From positions 99,475 to 163,474 of the forward strand of contig NZ_MJGV01000002.1 in NCBI RefSeq assembly GCF_001865015.1: a stretch of DNA of 64,000 nt, given 5' to 3'. Origin of the DNA: Curtobacterium sp. MMLR14_010 (GTDB lineage Bacteria > Actinomycetota > Actinomycetes > Actinomycetales > Microbacteriaceae). Numbering within the stretch: the stretch's first letter is position 1; each line of letters begins with the position of its first letter. A program made the translations under genes and the position numbers. The notes below the pieces were generated by a model. That model did not search any database. It saw only the letters and a list, made by a program, of their open reading frames with translations, and was not told the origin of the DNA. Of the stretch, positions 50,846-59,359 are shown piece after piece.

Positions 50846-51658
50846 ATGTGCACCGTCGTCGTCCGCGTCGATCCCCGATCGGCGTGGCCCGTCACCATGC
50901 TCGCCATGCGTGACGAGTCCCCGTCCCGCCCGTGGGACCCGCCCGCTGCCTGGTGGCCCGACCGCGACCCGTCCGTCCGTGGTGTCCGCGACCGCGAGGC
51001 CGGCGGCGCCTGGCTCGCCGCGTCCGACGAACGGGGTCTCGCCGTCGTGCTGAACCGGTGGGAGGACGTCCCCTCCGCCGACGGCACCTGGACCACCCGC
51101 GGGGTGCTGCCCATCGACGCCGTCGCCGACGGGGAGCTGCCGGGACACGACGGGTCGCTGCCGACGACGCGGGCGTTCAACCTGGTGCGGGCCACGGCGT
51201 CCGGTGCCGAGGTGTTGTCGTGGGACGGCTCGCGTGTCCGGACGACCGAGCTCGGACCCGGCGTGCACATGGTCACGCACGGTGAGCCGGACGACCCCGC
51301 GGCGCCGCGGATCGGCCGGTGGCTCGAGGCTTTCCGGCAGGTCGCCGCGCCGGACGGACCGCCCGAACTCGCGCCCTTCGACGAGCTCCGTGCGGCGGAC
51401 GCCGACGCCTCCGCGGGTGCGGACGCCGGGGACGCCGGGGACGGGTGGGGGCCGTGGTTCGGGGTGCTCGCTGCCTCGGCCGCACTGGCGCCGGACGACC
51501 CCGACGCGATCCTCCGCGACACCGTCGAGCCCGAGGGGCACTTCGCGACCCTCTCCATCGTGGCCGCGGCCGTCGGGCCCGGGCGCACGGTGCTGCAGCA
51601 CGCACGGCTCGCCGACCCGGGCGACATCAGCGGCTCGGTGGAGCTCCACCGCGCCTGA
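50846..51658 (+). CDS. NRDE/TANGO2-family protein
   Basis: 270-aa protein of the Ntn-hydrolase-like TANGO2 family, whose eukaryotic members are tied to Golgi organisation and heme/lipid handling. The N terminus MCTVVVR places a potential nucleophile Cys at residue 2; the NRDE signature is relaxed to MRDESPSRPWDPP. TTRAFNLVRATASGAEVLSW and GVHMVTHGEPDDP are further family segments. ATG at 50846. Divergent from coaBC by 54 bp. Biochemical role unknown. Confidence 0.85.
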   Translation: MCTVVVRVDPRSAWPVTMLAMRDESPSRPWDPPAAWWPDRDPSVRGVRDREAGGAWLAASDERGLAVVLNRWEDVPSADGTWTTRGVLPIDAVADGELPGHDGSLPTTRAFNLVRATASGAEVLSWDGSRVRTTELGPGVHMVTHGEPDDPAAPRIGRWLEAFRQVAAPDGPPELAPFDELRAADADASAGADAGDAGDGWGPWFGVLAASAALAPDDPDAILRDTVEPEGHFATLSIVAAAVGPGRTVLQHARLADPGDISGSVELHRA

Positions 51659-51690
51659 CCCGCTCGGCCCCGGTGGGGACACCCGCCCGG

Positions 51691-51773
51691 TGCGAGCTTG
51701 CCCACCCAGTGCGGCACGACGACCGCGCACGGGGTGCACAACCTCGCACGGGCCGAGCGACCGCGCACGGTGC
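51691..51773 (+). repeat. 83-bp dispersed hairpin element, copy 1
   Basis: Starts TGCGAGCTTG and contains AACCTCGCAC about 40 bp on, so its two halves can pair. The same 83-bp sequence, on the opposite strand and with about one quarter of positions changed, is at 55756-55838. Located in the convergent gap between the TANGO2-like and SDR genes. Confidence 0.75.
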
Positions 51774-51814
51774 GCCGTGTCGGCAGCGCCGCAACCAGGC
51801 CGGCCGACGGGGCC

Positions 51815-52723
51815 TCAGGCCGGCAGGTGGGTCCCCGTCAGGTCCTCGGCCACGGCCCAGAGGCTGCGCGCCAGGTCCGTGCTCCGGGCCGAGCGGGGGA
51901 TCGACGCGACGCTGGTCGGGCCGGTGATGCCGAAGGCGCCGGCAGGGCCGTAGTAGGCCCCGCCCGTGGCGGAACGACCGACCGCGGCGAACAACAGCGG
52001 CTCGCTGCCCTGCTCGACGCCCTGGGTCCACGGCCACGCCCGCTGGTCCGTCGACACCGGCGCCGACCGACCGAGCGACCGCCCGGCGGACTGCAGGTTC
52101 GTGCGCGTGTAGCCCGGGTGCGCGGCGGTGCTGAGGAGCGGCCAGTCGAGTTCGACCGACAGCGTGTGCAGGTGCAGCGCGAGCAGCAGGTCGGCGAGCT
52201 TCGACTGGGCGTAGGCGCGGAACGGTGCGTACCCGTGGTGCCACTGCAGGTCCTCGAACCGGATGCGCCCCGGCACGGCCGCGAGGCTCGACATCGTCGC
52301 CACCCGCGGCGCCTCGGCCCGGAGCAGCGCCGGCATCAGCAGGTTCGTCAGCGCGAAGGGGCCGAGGTAGTTCGTGCCGAACTGCAGCTCGAACCCGTCG
52401 ACGGTCTCGAAGCGCTCGCGAGGCGCCATCACGCCCGCGTTGTTCACGAGCACGTCGAGCGGCCGGTCGTCGTCGAGCACGCCCGCGGCGAAGCGGCGCA
52501 CGCTCGCGAGGTCGGCGAGGTCGAGCTCGCGGACCTCCACCGAGGCGCCCGGGTGAGCGGCACGGATCTCGTCGGCGGCGGCCTCGCCCTTCGACGTCGT
52601 GCGCACGGCGATGACGACGTCGGCACCGGCGGCGGCCAGGCGCGTGGCGGTCTCCTTGCCGGTGCCGCTGTTGGACCCGGTGACGATGATGCGTCGGCCG
52701 GTCTGGTCGGGGATCTGCGGCAT
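51815..52723 (-). CDS. Short-chain dehydrogenase/reductase
   Basis: 302-aa NAD(P)-dependent oxidoreductase. The cofactor motif IIVTGSNSGTGKETATRLAAAGADVV, the NNAG motif LVNNAGVMAPRE, and the catalytic YAQSK at about residue 170 are present, with the preceding SSL serine. It resembles retinol-dehydrogenase-like or WW-domain-type SDRs of actinobacteria. ATG at 52723. Divergent from an LLM flavoprotein gene with a palindrome in between. Confidence 0.9.
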   Translation of the reverse strand: MPQIPDQTGRRIIVTGSNSGTGKETATRLAAAGADVVIAVRTTSKGEAAADEIRAAHPGASVEVRELDLADLASVRRFAAGVLDDDRPLDVLVNNAGVMAPRERFETVDGFELQFGTNYLGPFALTNLLMPALLRAEAPRVATMSSLAAVPGRIRFEDLQWHHGYAPFRAYAQSKLADLLLALHLHTLSVELDWPLLSTAAHPGYTRTNLQSAGRSLGRSAPVSTDQRAWPWTQGVEQGSEPLLFAAVGRSATGGAYYGPAGAFGITGPTSVASIPRSARSTDLARSLWAVAEDLTGTHLPA

Positions 52724-52787
52724 GGGCGCGACGGTACACGCGGGGCCTGCCGACCCCTCGCGTCCGTCGTCCCCCTGTGGTAGATTC

Positions 52788-52799
52788 ATGCGTACGCAT
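52788..52799. promoter_or_regulatory. 12-bp palindrome between SDR and LLM genes
   Basis: ATGCGTACGCAT, perfect, just downstream of a TAGATT sequence that could be a -10 element and immediately before the AGGAGG of the flavoprotein gene. Probable operator covering its transcription start. Confidence 0.5.
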
Positions 52800-52815
52800 C
52801 AACAGGAGGCATCGC

Positions 52816-53925
52816 ATGAGCAACGCATTCGGCACCGGTCGTCCCTCGGACGTCCCGCCGCCCGCACCGGACCGCGTCGGTCCCGTGCAGCTCGGCCTCG
52901 ACACGTTCGGCGACGTCACCGACCGCCTCGACGGCACCACCCGCACCCACGCCCAGAGCCTCCGCGACCTCGTCGACGAGGCCGTCCTCGCCGACCAGGT
53001 GGGCATCGACTTCATCGGCGTGGGGGAGCACCACCGCGCCGACTACTCCGTGAGCGCCCCCGAGGTCGTCCTCGCCGCCATCGCCGCCCGCACCGAGCGC
53101 ATCCGCATGGGGTCCGCCGTCACCGTGCTGTCCTCCGACGACCCGGTCCGCGTGTACGAGCGCTTCGCCACCGTCGACGCGCTCTCGAACGGCCGCGCCG
53201 AGGTCATCCTCGGCCGCGGGTCCTTCACCGAGTCCTTCCCGCTCTTCGGCTTCGACCTGTCCGACTACGAGGTCCTCTTCGAGGAGAAGCTCCAGCTCTG
53301 GGCAGCCCTCCGCGGCGGCGACACCGTCACGTGGAGCGGCACCAAGCGCGCCCCGCTGACCGAGCAGGACGTCTTCCCGAAGCTCGAGCACGGCCCCATC
53401 CCGACGTGGATCGGCGTCGGCGGCTCGCCCCAGTCGGTCATCCGCGCCGCGTCCTACGGCATGCCGCTGTTCCTCGCGATCATCGGCGGGCAGCCCGCGC
53501 AGTTCGCACCGTTCTCGCGCCTGTACCGCCAGGCCCTCGACCAGCTCGAGATCCCGCAGCAGCCGATCGCGATGCACTCGCCCGGGTTCATCGCCGCGAC
53601 CGACGAGGAAGCCGCCGAGCGCTACTGGCCGTACCACAAGGACGTCACCGACCGTCTGGGTCGCGAACGCGGCTGGCCGCCCCTCGACGTCGCGCAGTAC
53701 CAGGCCGGGCTCTCCGCCGGCGGGTCGCTCTACGTCGGCTCCCCGGAGACCGTCGCCCGCAAGATCGCGCGCAACATGCGGATCCTCGGCGTCTCCCGCT
53801 TCGACATGCGCTACGCCACCGGGCGCCTGCCGCACGAGGACATGATGCGCTCCATCGAGCTCTACGGCACCGCGGTCGCCCCGCGGGTCCGCGAGCTCCT
53901 GGCGGAGCCCGTCCCCGTCCCGTGA
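52816..53925 (+). CDS. LLM-class flavin-dependent oxidoreductase
   Basis: 369-aa luciferase-like protein. VGPVQLGLDTFGDVT starts the barrel; QVGIDFIGVGEHHRADYSVSAPEVVLAAIAARTERIRMGSAVTVLSSDDPVRVYERFATVDALSNGRAEVILGRGSFTESFPLFGFDL is characteristic of a subgroup often annotated as alkanal or nitronate-like monooxygenases. ATG at 52816 with CAGGAGG at 52803-52809. Likely FMN or F420 cofactor; substrate unknown. Confidence 0.9.
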   Translation: MSNAFGTGRPSDVPPPAPDRVGPVQLGLDTFGDVTDRLDGTTRTHAQSLRDLVDEAVLADQVGIDFIGVGEHHRADYSVSAPEVVLAAIAARTERIRMGSAVTVLSSDDPVRVYERFATVDALSNGRAEVILGRGSFTESFPLFGFDLSDYEVLFEEKLQLWAALRGGDTVTWSGTKRAPLTEQDVFPKLEHGPIPTWIGVGGSPQSVIRAASYGMPLFLAIIGGQPAQFAPFSRLYRQALDQLEIPQQPIAMHSPGFIAATDEEAAERYWPYHKDVTDRLGRERGWPPLDVAQYQAGLSAGGSLYVGSPETVARKIARNMRILGVSRFDMRYATGRLPHEDMMRSIELYGTAVAPRVRELLAEPVPVP

Positions 53926-53939
53926 GGGCTTTCCCCCGC

Positions 53940-54000
53940 ATCGAGGGAGCAGCAATCGTCGAGTCGGCCCAGGTCACTCGACGATTGCTGCTCCCTCGAT
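53940..54000 (+). terminator. Perfect 25-bp stem hairpin of the ATCGAGGGAGCAG family, copy 2
   Basis: The arm starting ATCGAGGGAGCAGCAATCGT (53940-53964) pairs without mismatch to 53976-54000 around an 11-nt loop, 15 bp past the flavoprotein stop. It shares its outer 13 bp with the hairpin at 36398-36460. Confidence 0.85.
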
Positions 54001-54095
54001 CGCGTCGTGGGCACAGAAGGGCACGCGGCACGGCCTGGAGGCCCGGGGCGCGTCCGCCGCATCCACTCACGGGAGCGCCGGGTAGCGTCCACCGC

Positions 54096-54719
54096 ATGCC
54101 ACAGCACTCCAGCATGATCGAACGTCGCTTCCGTGGCCGGATCATGGGCGTCGGCACGACCTCGGGCGTCCGGCTCGTCATCGGGATGTGGGAGCAGTCC
54201 CCGTTCGGTGCGTTCACGGACGTCTTCGTGGAGCTGCCCGACGGGTCGAGCGTGCTGCTCGCCCCGGACGAGATCGTCGCCGCCTACGTCTCCGGCACCT
54301 ACCGGTTCGACGCGGTCGACGTCCTGCCCGTGAACGCCAGGCGCACGGCGGCCGGCCTGGAGCTCGACGCCGGGCAGCTCCGCGCGACCATCGACGTCGG
54401 CACCATCTCGCCGCTCGGTCGGCTGCTCCGCGTCGTGCCGAAGGCGATCGCCCGCGACCCCAGGTGGCTCCGGACGATCAACCCCATCGCGCGGCTCGTC
54501 GCACCGGGCGCCGGCACCGCTGGTTCGGCGGGCAACGGCCGCCGCGAGTACTACGGCGTGACCGGGGCGCACGACGTCACCGGCGTCCGCGGGACCTGGG
54601 CGGGGGAGCCCCTCGGGGACCTCGCGCCGCTCGACCCGCCGGTGCGCTTCGGCTTCGCGTCGATGCCGCGCATCCCGCAGGTCGTCGACGTCGAGACGAC
54701 CATCCACGAGCCCGCCTGA
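54096..54719 (+). CDS. Hypothetical protein
   Basis: 207-aa soluble protein that I do not recognise. It has beta-rich character: FRGRIMGVGTTSGVRLVIGMWEQSPFGAFTDVFVELPDGSSVLLAPDEIVAAYVSGTYRFDAVDVLPV, a middle helix LRATIDVGTISPLGRLLRVVPKAIARDPRWLRTINPIARLV, and a C-terminal part ending FGFASMPRIPQVVDVETTIHEPA. ATG at 54096 after a GGGTAGCGTCC stretch, with no clear Shine-Dalgarno. Codon usage is normal for the window. It stands between a hairpin and the GSP26-like gene without operon partners. Confidence 0.7.
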   Translation: MPQHSSMIERRFRGRIMGVGTTSGVRLVIGMWEQSPFGAFTDVFVELPDGSSVLLAPDEIVAAYVSGTYRFDAVDVLPVNARRTAAGLELDAGQLRATIDVGTISPLGRLLRVVPKAIARDPRWLRTINPIARLVAPGAGTAGSAGNGRREYYGVTGAHDVTGVRGTWAGEPLGDLAPLDPPVRFGFASMPRIPQVVDVETTIHEPA

Positions 54720-54904
54720 CGGACCCGCACCGCGCGCTCCGCAGCCGGCGGGGCGGGGCCGTGCCGAGCCTCCAGGCCGGGTCTGGAGCCGCTCGTCGGC
54801 GTGCTGGACGTGTCCAGGCTGGAGGGGCAGACTGACCCGAACGGTACGCCCCCGGGTTGCCCGGCCAGGTCGGTGCAACGGGGCACTCGATGCGAAGGAG
54901 CACC

Positions 54905-55396
54905 ATGACCGACACGCAGGCAGACCAGCTCGCCGCCATCTCGGACATCGTCCACGGAGCCCGAACAGCCCTCCTGACCACGGTCAGCGAGGACGGGTCC
55001 CTGCACGCACGACCACTCGCGGTGCAGGACAAGACCTTCCACCGGACCCTGCGCTTCCTGGTGCAGGACGGCAGCGAGAAGGTCGCCGACATCGCCAGGA
55101 ACCCCCACGTGAACGTCGCGATCGAGTCCCAGGGCGGGTACCTCTCGATCGCGGGGACGGCCACGGTCACGAAGGACGACTCGGTCATCGACGAGCTGTG
55201 GTCACCGTTCGCCGAGGCCTGGTTCCCGGACGGGCGGGACGACCCCTCGATCCGGCTCCTCACCGTCGAGGGCGACTCGGTCGAGTACTGGACGCAGGAC
55301 ACCGGCACGGTGGGGACCCTCGTGCAGACGATGAAGGCGGCGCTCGGGCGGGAGTCCACGCCCGACGTCGGCAGCCACGGGACGGTCGAGCTCTAG
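54905..55396 (+). CDS. Pyridoxamine 5'-phosphate oxidase-like general stress protein
   Basis: 163-aa split-barrel flavin- or F420-binding protein of the general stress protein 26 type. ARTALLTTVSEDGSLHARPLAVQDKTF, LRFLVQDGSEKVADIARNPHVNVAIESQGGYLSIAGTATVTKDD and ELWSPFAEAWFPDGRDDPSIRLLTVEGDSVEYW are typical. ATG at 54905 with GAAGGAG at 54895-54901. Role in oxidative or general stress is inferred from the family. Confidence 0.9.
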   Translation: MTDTQADQLAAISDIVHGARTALLTTVSEDGSLHARPLAVQDKTFHRTLRFLVQDGSEKVADIARNPHVNVAIESQGGYLSIAGTATVTKDDSVIDELWSPFAEAWFPDGRDDPSIRLLTVEGDSVEYWTQDTGTVGTLVQTMKAALGRESTPDVGSHGTVEL

Positions 55397-55428
55397 GGGG
55401 GGGCGGTACGGGCGGGCGGTGCGGGCGT

Positions 55429-55727
55429 GAGACACCGGCGTCTCGATCTGAGACGCCGGTGTCACCGCTAGACGCCTGGATGTACGTGAGACGCCGCGGG
55501 AAACTGCGGCGTCTCGGCGCCCGAGCGGTGTCTCACCCAGACGCCGGTGTCTCGTGGAGCGGGAGCGAAACGCCCCCGTCAGCGGGATGTGCGGGCATGA
55601 GACACCGGCGTCTCGAGCTGAGACGCCGGTGTCACCGCGAGACGCCTGGATGTACGCGAGACGCCGCCGAAACCTGCGGCGTCTCGGCGCCCGAGCGGTG
55701 TCTCAGCGAGACGCCGGTGTCTCGCGT
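55429..55727. repeat. Tandem 170-bp repeat using the same GAGAC...GTCTC palindrome
   Basis: Units start at 55429 and 55599; the second stops after about 128 bp. Each contains GAGACACCGGCGTCTCG, GAGACGCCGGTGTCACCG, GACGCCTGGATGTACG, and the hairpin GAGACGCCGC-loop-GCGGCGTCTCGG, then GAGCGGTGTCTCA. The loop-stem module is the same as in the 141-bp array at 15416-15855, but spacers differ. Located in the convergent gap between the GSP26-like and PIG-V genes. Confidence 0.88.
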
Positions 55728-55755
55728 CGTGATCTCGGCAGCGTGATCGAAGCTT

Positions 55756-55838
55756 GCACGGTGCGGGATCTCTCGGCTGGTGCGAGGTTCGGCGCCCCGT
55801 GCGGCCCTACGAGCTCGCACGGGGTGGTCAACCTCGCA
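55756..55838 (-). repeat. 83-bp dispersed hairpin element, copy 2
   Basis: On the minus strand it starts TGCGAGGTTGACCACCC and matches the 83-bp element at 51691-51773 in order and length. It shares the convergent gap 55397-55920 with the 170-bp repeats; the remainder of the gap is low-complexity CGCCCGCAC sequence with no gene. Confidence 0.75.
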
Positions 55839-55920
55839 TGGATGCAGCCACGCACCCGCCCGCACGCGTGTCCGCGCGCGCCCGCACCCGCACCCGCCCG
55901 CGCCCGGCCCCCGCCCGCCG

Positions 55921-57162
55921 TCACGGGGGCCCGAGCAGCCACAGCACCGCGACGAGCACCGGCTGCCCGAGCACCGCGCACGTGACGAGGGTCCGTCGCA
56001 TCCACGGCGTCGCGACGAGCTCGGGCGACCCGAGCAGCGGCGCGAGCGGCATGAGCAGCCGCGGGGTGGAGGCCATCGGCAGCGACACCGCGAACACGTA
56101 GAGCGCGTACGCCCCCGAGAACACCAGCGTCGTGGTCCCCAGCGTGCGGGTCGACCGGCGCAGCAGCCACAGCGGGTACCCGACGAGCAGCCCGATCACG
56201 ATCATGACCCCGCCGACGCCGAGCCACTTCGCCGTCGTCAGGAACCACGGCGTCAGCGGCATGAACTCGACGCGCCCGATGAAGTTCACCCACCAGGACA
56301 TCTCCGTGGCGAGGTAGGCGTCCGGCTGCCCGGTCACGTGCGCGGCGACGAAGGGCCACGCGAGCCCGGCCAGCACCATCGTCACGCCGGCCCCGACGAC
56401 CCGCAGCAGCTCGCCGCGCGGGAACCCGTCGAGCACGCGGTCGGACCCGCGGCGCAGCTGGACCAGCCGCATGACGGTGATCACGCCGAGCGTCAGCGGC
56501 AGCGCCAGGGCCCCCGGCCGGGTGAAGGCGGCGGCGACGCCGAGCAGCGTCAGCAGCCCGTACCGCCGGTGCTCCAGCGCCAGGAGCGCGCCGAACGTCA
56601 GCGCGAGGAACGTGCTCTCCGCGTACCCGACCTGCAGCAGGAAGGACAGCGGGCCGCACGTGAAGAAGAAGACCGCCCACATGGCGGCGGCGTCGCCGGC
56701 ACGCTCGCGGACGAGTCGGTGCAGGAGCAGCGCCGCGACGAAGCCGGCGAGCAGCGCCACAGCCGGTGCGCCGACGTCGAACGGCAGCCCAGTGGAGATC
56801 GTGAGCAGCCGGATGGTGAAGGGGAACGCCGGCAGGAAGGCCCAGGCGTTCTGCGCGACGTGCCCGGCGGCGTCGAGCGGCAGTGTCGTCGGGTACCCGT
56901 GCAGCGAGATCTGCTCGTAGTACTGGCCATCCCAGGACGTCAGGAACCGCAGGAACCCGTGCTCGTTCCCCCAGATCGCGTTCTCGGGTTGCGACCTCGC
57001 CATCAGCGGGTACGCCAGCGCGAGCCAGAGCGTCGAGACGAGACGACCGCCGGTCCAGACCAGCAGCACGGCCGCCCATGCCGGCAGGGTCGCCACGGCG
57101 TCGATCGCCCGGCGTCGACCGGTCGCGATCGACTGCGGCAGAGTCCCGTCGAGGCGGGTCAC
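55921..57162 (-). CDS. PIG-V-family mannosyltransferase-like membrane protein
   Basis: 413-aa polytopic GT-C-fold glycosyltransferase. About ten hydrophobic segments; the first extracytoplasmic loop carries FLTSWDGQYYEQISLHGYPT, where WDGxYY is the acidic signature for polyprenyl-phosphate-mannose-dependent enzymes of this family, and AFLPAFPFTIRLL follows. QVGYAESTFLALTFGALLALEHRRYGLLTLLGVAAAFTRPGALALPL is also typical. GTG at 57162. Probably mannosylates a lipid or surface glycan; acceptor unknown. Confidence 0.87.
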   Translation of the reverse strand: MTRLDGTLPQSIATGRRRAIDAVATLPAWAAVLLVWTGGRLVSTLWLALAYPLMARSQPENAIWGNEHGFLRFLTSWDGQYYEQISLHGYPTTLPLDAAGHVAQNAWAFLPAFPFTIRLLTISTGLPFDVGAPAVALLAGFVAALLLHRLVRERAGDAAAMWAVFFFTCGPLSFLLQVGYAESTFLALTFGALLALEHRRYGLLTLLGVAAAFTRPGALALPLTLGVITVMRLVQLRRGSDRVLDGFPRGELLRVVGAGVTMVLAGLAWPFVAAHVTGQPDAYLATEMSWWVNFIGRVEFMPLTPWFLTTAKWLGVGGVMIVIGLLVGYPLWLLRRSTRTLGTTTLVFSGAYALYVFAVSLPMASTPRLLMPLAPLLGSPELVATPWMRRTLVTCAVLGQPVLVAVLWLLGPP

Positions 57163-57383
57163 GTGTGTGTCCCACGTCGTGCGGGCAGAGCAGACGGCAC
57201 CTCAGAAGGGTAGCGAGCGAACGCTGGACGGTCCCCGTCGGCCCGGCCGACACGCGGCAGGGACCGGACGGGAGGCTCGCCCTGCGTTGTGCAGGCCGGA
57301 AAGCGCAGGTCCCGTGGCCGGCCCCGGCGACCGTGGCGGCCCTAGCCTGGAGGCCCCGTCCGCTCGCCCCAGGAGGAGCCACC

Positions 57384-57770
57384 GTGCCGAAGACCGCCAT
57401 CGTGACCGACAACGCCCCGAAGCCCGCCGGGCCCTACAGCCAGGGCATCGTCGCCAACGCCTTCCTGTACACCGCCGGGTTCGGCCCGCAGGACCCGGCC
57501 ACCGGTGCGATGGCCGAGGACGTCGCCGGGCAGACCGCACAGGTGCTCGCGAACGTGGCGGCCGTCCTCGCCGAGCACGGAGCCACCCTGGACGACGTCG
57601 TGAAGTCGACCGTGCACCTCGAGCACTCCGACCGCGACTTCCCGGCCTTCAACGAGGAGTACGCCAAGCACTTCACGGTGCCGTACCCCGTCCGCACCAC
57701 CGTGCAGTCGCACCTCGCAGGCATCCTCGTCGAGATCGACGTCGTGGCGGTGCTGCCCAGCGCGTCCTGA
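57384..57770 (+). CDS. RidA-family enamine/imine deaminase
   Basis: 128-aa trimeric YjgF/YER057c/UK114 protein. AIVTDNAPKPAGPYSQGIVANAFLYTAGFGPQDPATG, TAQVLANVAAVLAEHGATLDDVVKSTVHLEHSDRDFPAFNEEYAKHF and the substrate Arg in PYPVRTTVQSHLAGILVEIDVVAVL are diagnostic. It hydrolyses reactive 2-aminoacrylate and related imines formed by PLP dehydratases. GTG at 57384 after AGGAGGAG. It converges on the D-amino-acid operon, whose deaminase would generate this very intermediate. Confidence 0.93.
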   Translation: MPKTAIVTDNAPKPAGPYSQGIVANAFLYTAGFGPQDPATGAMAEDVAGQTAQVLANVAAVLAEHGATLDDVVKSTVHLEHSDRDFPAFNEEYAKHFTVPYPVRTTVQSHLAGILVEIDVVAVLPSAS

Positions 57771-57796
57771 CGCCGCCGCACGCATCGACCCGCCGG

Positions 57797-59359
57797 TCAG
57801 CCGGCTCTGCGGAGTCCCTGGCCGGGGGTCGCCTGCGTCAGGGCGCCGTCCGTGAGCACGGGGACGCCGGCGACGAGCACGTCGTCGATGCCCTCGGCCA
57901 GGAGCATCGGGAGCGCGTAGGTCGAGCGGGCCGCCACCCGCGCCGGGTCCACGACGACGAGGTCGGCGACGGATCCGACCGCGACCGTGCCACGGTCGCC
58001 CAGGCGGTACCGCTCGGCGGCGGTCGTCGCGAGGTGGCGTGCGGCCTCGGCCCAGCTGAGCCGGCCGGGCACCGCGTACTCCTCGAGGTAGCGCGCGAAG
58101 GTGCCGTACGCCCGGGGGTGCGGGTGCGTGCCGACGAAGATGCCGTCGGACCCGGCGGTGTGACCCGGGCGGCGGAACAGCGGCGCGAGTTCGTCGGCGG
58201 TCCTCGGCGAGGGGACCCGCATCACGACGGTCACCTGCGACGACGACGCGACCAGCACGTCGAGGGCGAGGTCCACGGGGTCGGAGGCCGTCACGTCGGC
58301 GGCCTCGGTGAGGGTGCGGCCCTGCAGCGCGTGGAACGCCGGCGCCGGCACGTGCGACAGCGTCACCTGGTCGGCCCAGCCGGCACCGAGGTCCGCGCGC
58401 CCGAGCACCCGCTCGAGTACGCGCACGCGGACACGGGCACGCCCCTCGGGGTCCGCGATCGCCGCCGCGAGGTCGTCCGTGCCGGGTCGCGCCAGCTCAG
58501 CCGGCAACAGCAGCATCGACAGGATCGTGCACCCGCGGGAGTAGGGGTAGGCGTCGAAGGACATCGGCGCACCGGAGCGCTCCAGGTCGTCGAGGACCGC
58601 GAGCGCCAGGTCGACCGGGGCGTGCAGGTGCGACACGTGCGCCCGGACCCCGGTGGCGCGGACGAGCGCGGCGATCTCCTCGAGGCCCGCCCGGGCGTTC
58701 GCCTCGTACCCGCCCCGCATGTGCGACACGTACAGCCCGTCGGCGTCGGCCACCTCGATGCACAGCGCCGCCAGCTCCGCGGTGTCGGCGTACAGCCCCG
58801 GCACGTAGTCGAGCCCCGTGGACAGGCCCACCGCGCCCTCGTCGAGACCGTTGCGGACGAGGGTGCGCATCGCACGGAGCTCGTCCGGGGCCGCGCTGCC
58901 CGGGCCGTCGCCGCGGACCACGTGCCGGACGGTCCCGGCGGGCACGTGGGTCGCCACGTTGAGCGGGGTCGTGCCGTCGTACGTCGCCAGCAGGTCGCCG
59001 ATGCCACCGCCGTCGTGGTGCGGGTGCTCGCCGTCGATCGCGCCGAAGGACGTCGAGGCGTGGACCCCGTCGCCCGGGGCCGGACCGACGCCGTCCTGCC
59101 CGGTGACGATCGTCGTGACCCCCTGTCGGAGGAGCGCGAGCTGCACCTCGGGCTCGAACACGAGCGCCCCGGCGTGCGAGTGCGCGTCGACGAACCCCGG
59201 CAGCACGAGGCGCTCGCCGCAGTCGACGACGGCGGCGCCGGGCGGCACGGGGATCCCCGGCCCGATTCGGGCGATGCGGTCGTCCTCGACCAGGACGTCG
59301 GCGAGCCGCACCCCGTCGTCGTCGACCACGGAGCCGCCGCGGAGCAGGACGGACGTCAT
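57797..59359 (-). CDS. N-acyl-D-amino-acid deacylase (D-aminoacylase)
   Basis: 520-aa amidohydrolase-superfamily metalloenzyme predicted to free D-amino acids from their N-acyl forms. The metal motif is GFVDAHSHAGALVFEPEVQLALLRQGVTTIVTGQDGVGPAP; AVGLSTGLDYVPGLYADTAEL, YVSHMRGGY and VRAHVSHLHAP follow, and the C-terminal closure is GTVAVGSVADLVVVDPARV. ATG at 59359 overlaps the aldolase stop by 4 bp. Last gene of the five-gene operon. A dihydroorotase-like or isoaspartyl role is less likely given context. Confidence 0.87.
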   Translation of the reverse strand: MTSVLLRGGSVVDDDGVRLADVLVEDDRIARIGPGIPVPPGAAVVDCGERLVLPGFVDAHSHAGALVFEPEVQLALLRQGVTTIVTGQDGVGPAPGDGVHASTSFGAIDGEHPHHDGGGIGDLLATYDGTTPLNVATHVPAGTVRHVVRGDGPGSAAPDELRAMRTLVRNGLDEGAVGLSTGLDYVPGLYADTAELAALCIEVADADGLYVSHMRGGYEANARAGLEEIAALVRATGVRAHVSHLHAPVDLALAVLDDLERSGAPMSFDAYPYSRGCTILSMLLLPAELARPGTDDLAAAIADPEGRARVRVRVLERVLGRADLGAGWADQVTLSHVPAPAFHALQGRTLTEAADVTASDPVDLALDVLVASSSQVTVVMRVPSPRTADELAPLFRRPGHTAGSDGIFVGTHPHPRAYGTFARYLEEYAVPGRLSWAEAARHLATTAAERYRLGDRGTVAVGSVADLVVVDPARVAARSTYALPMLLAEGIDDVLVAGVPVLTDGALTQATPGQGLRRAG

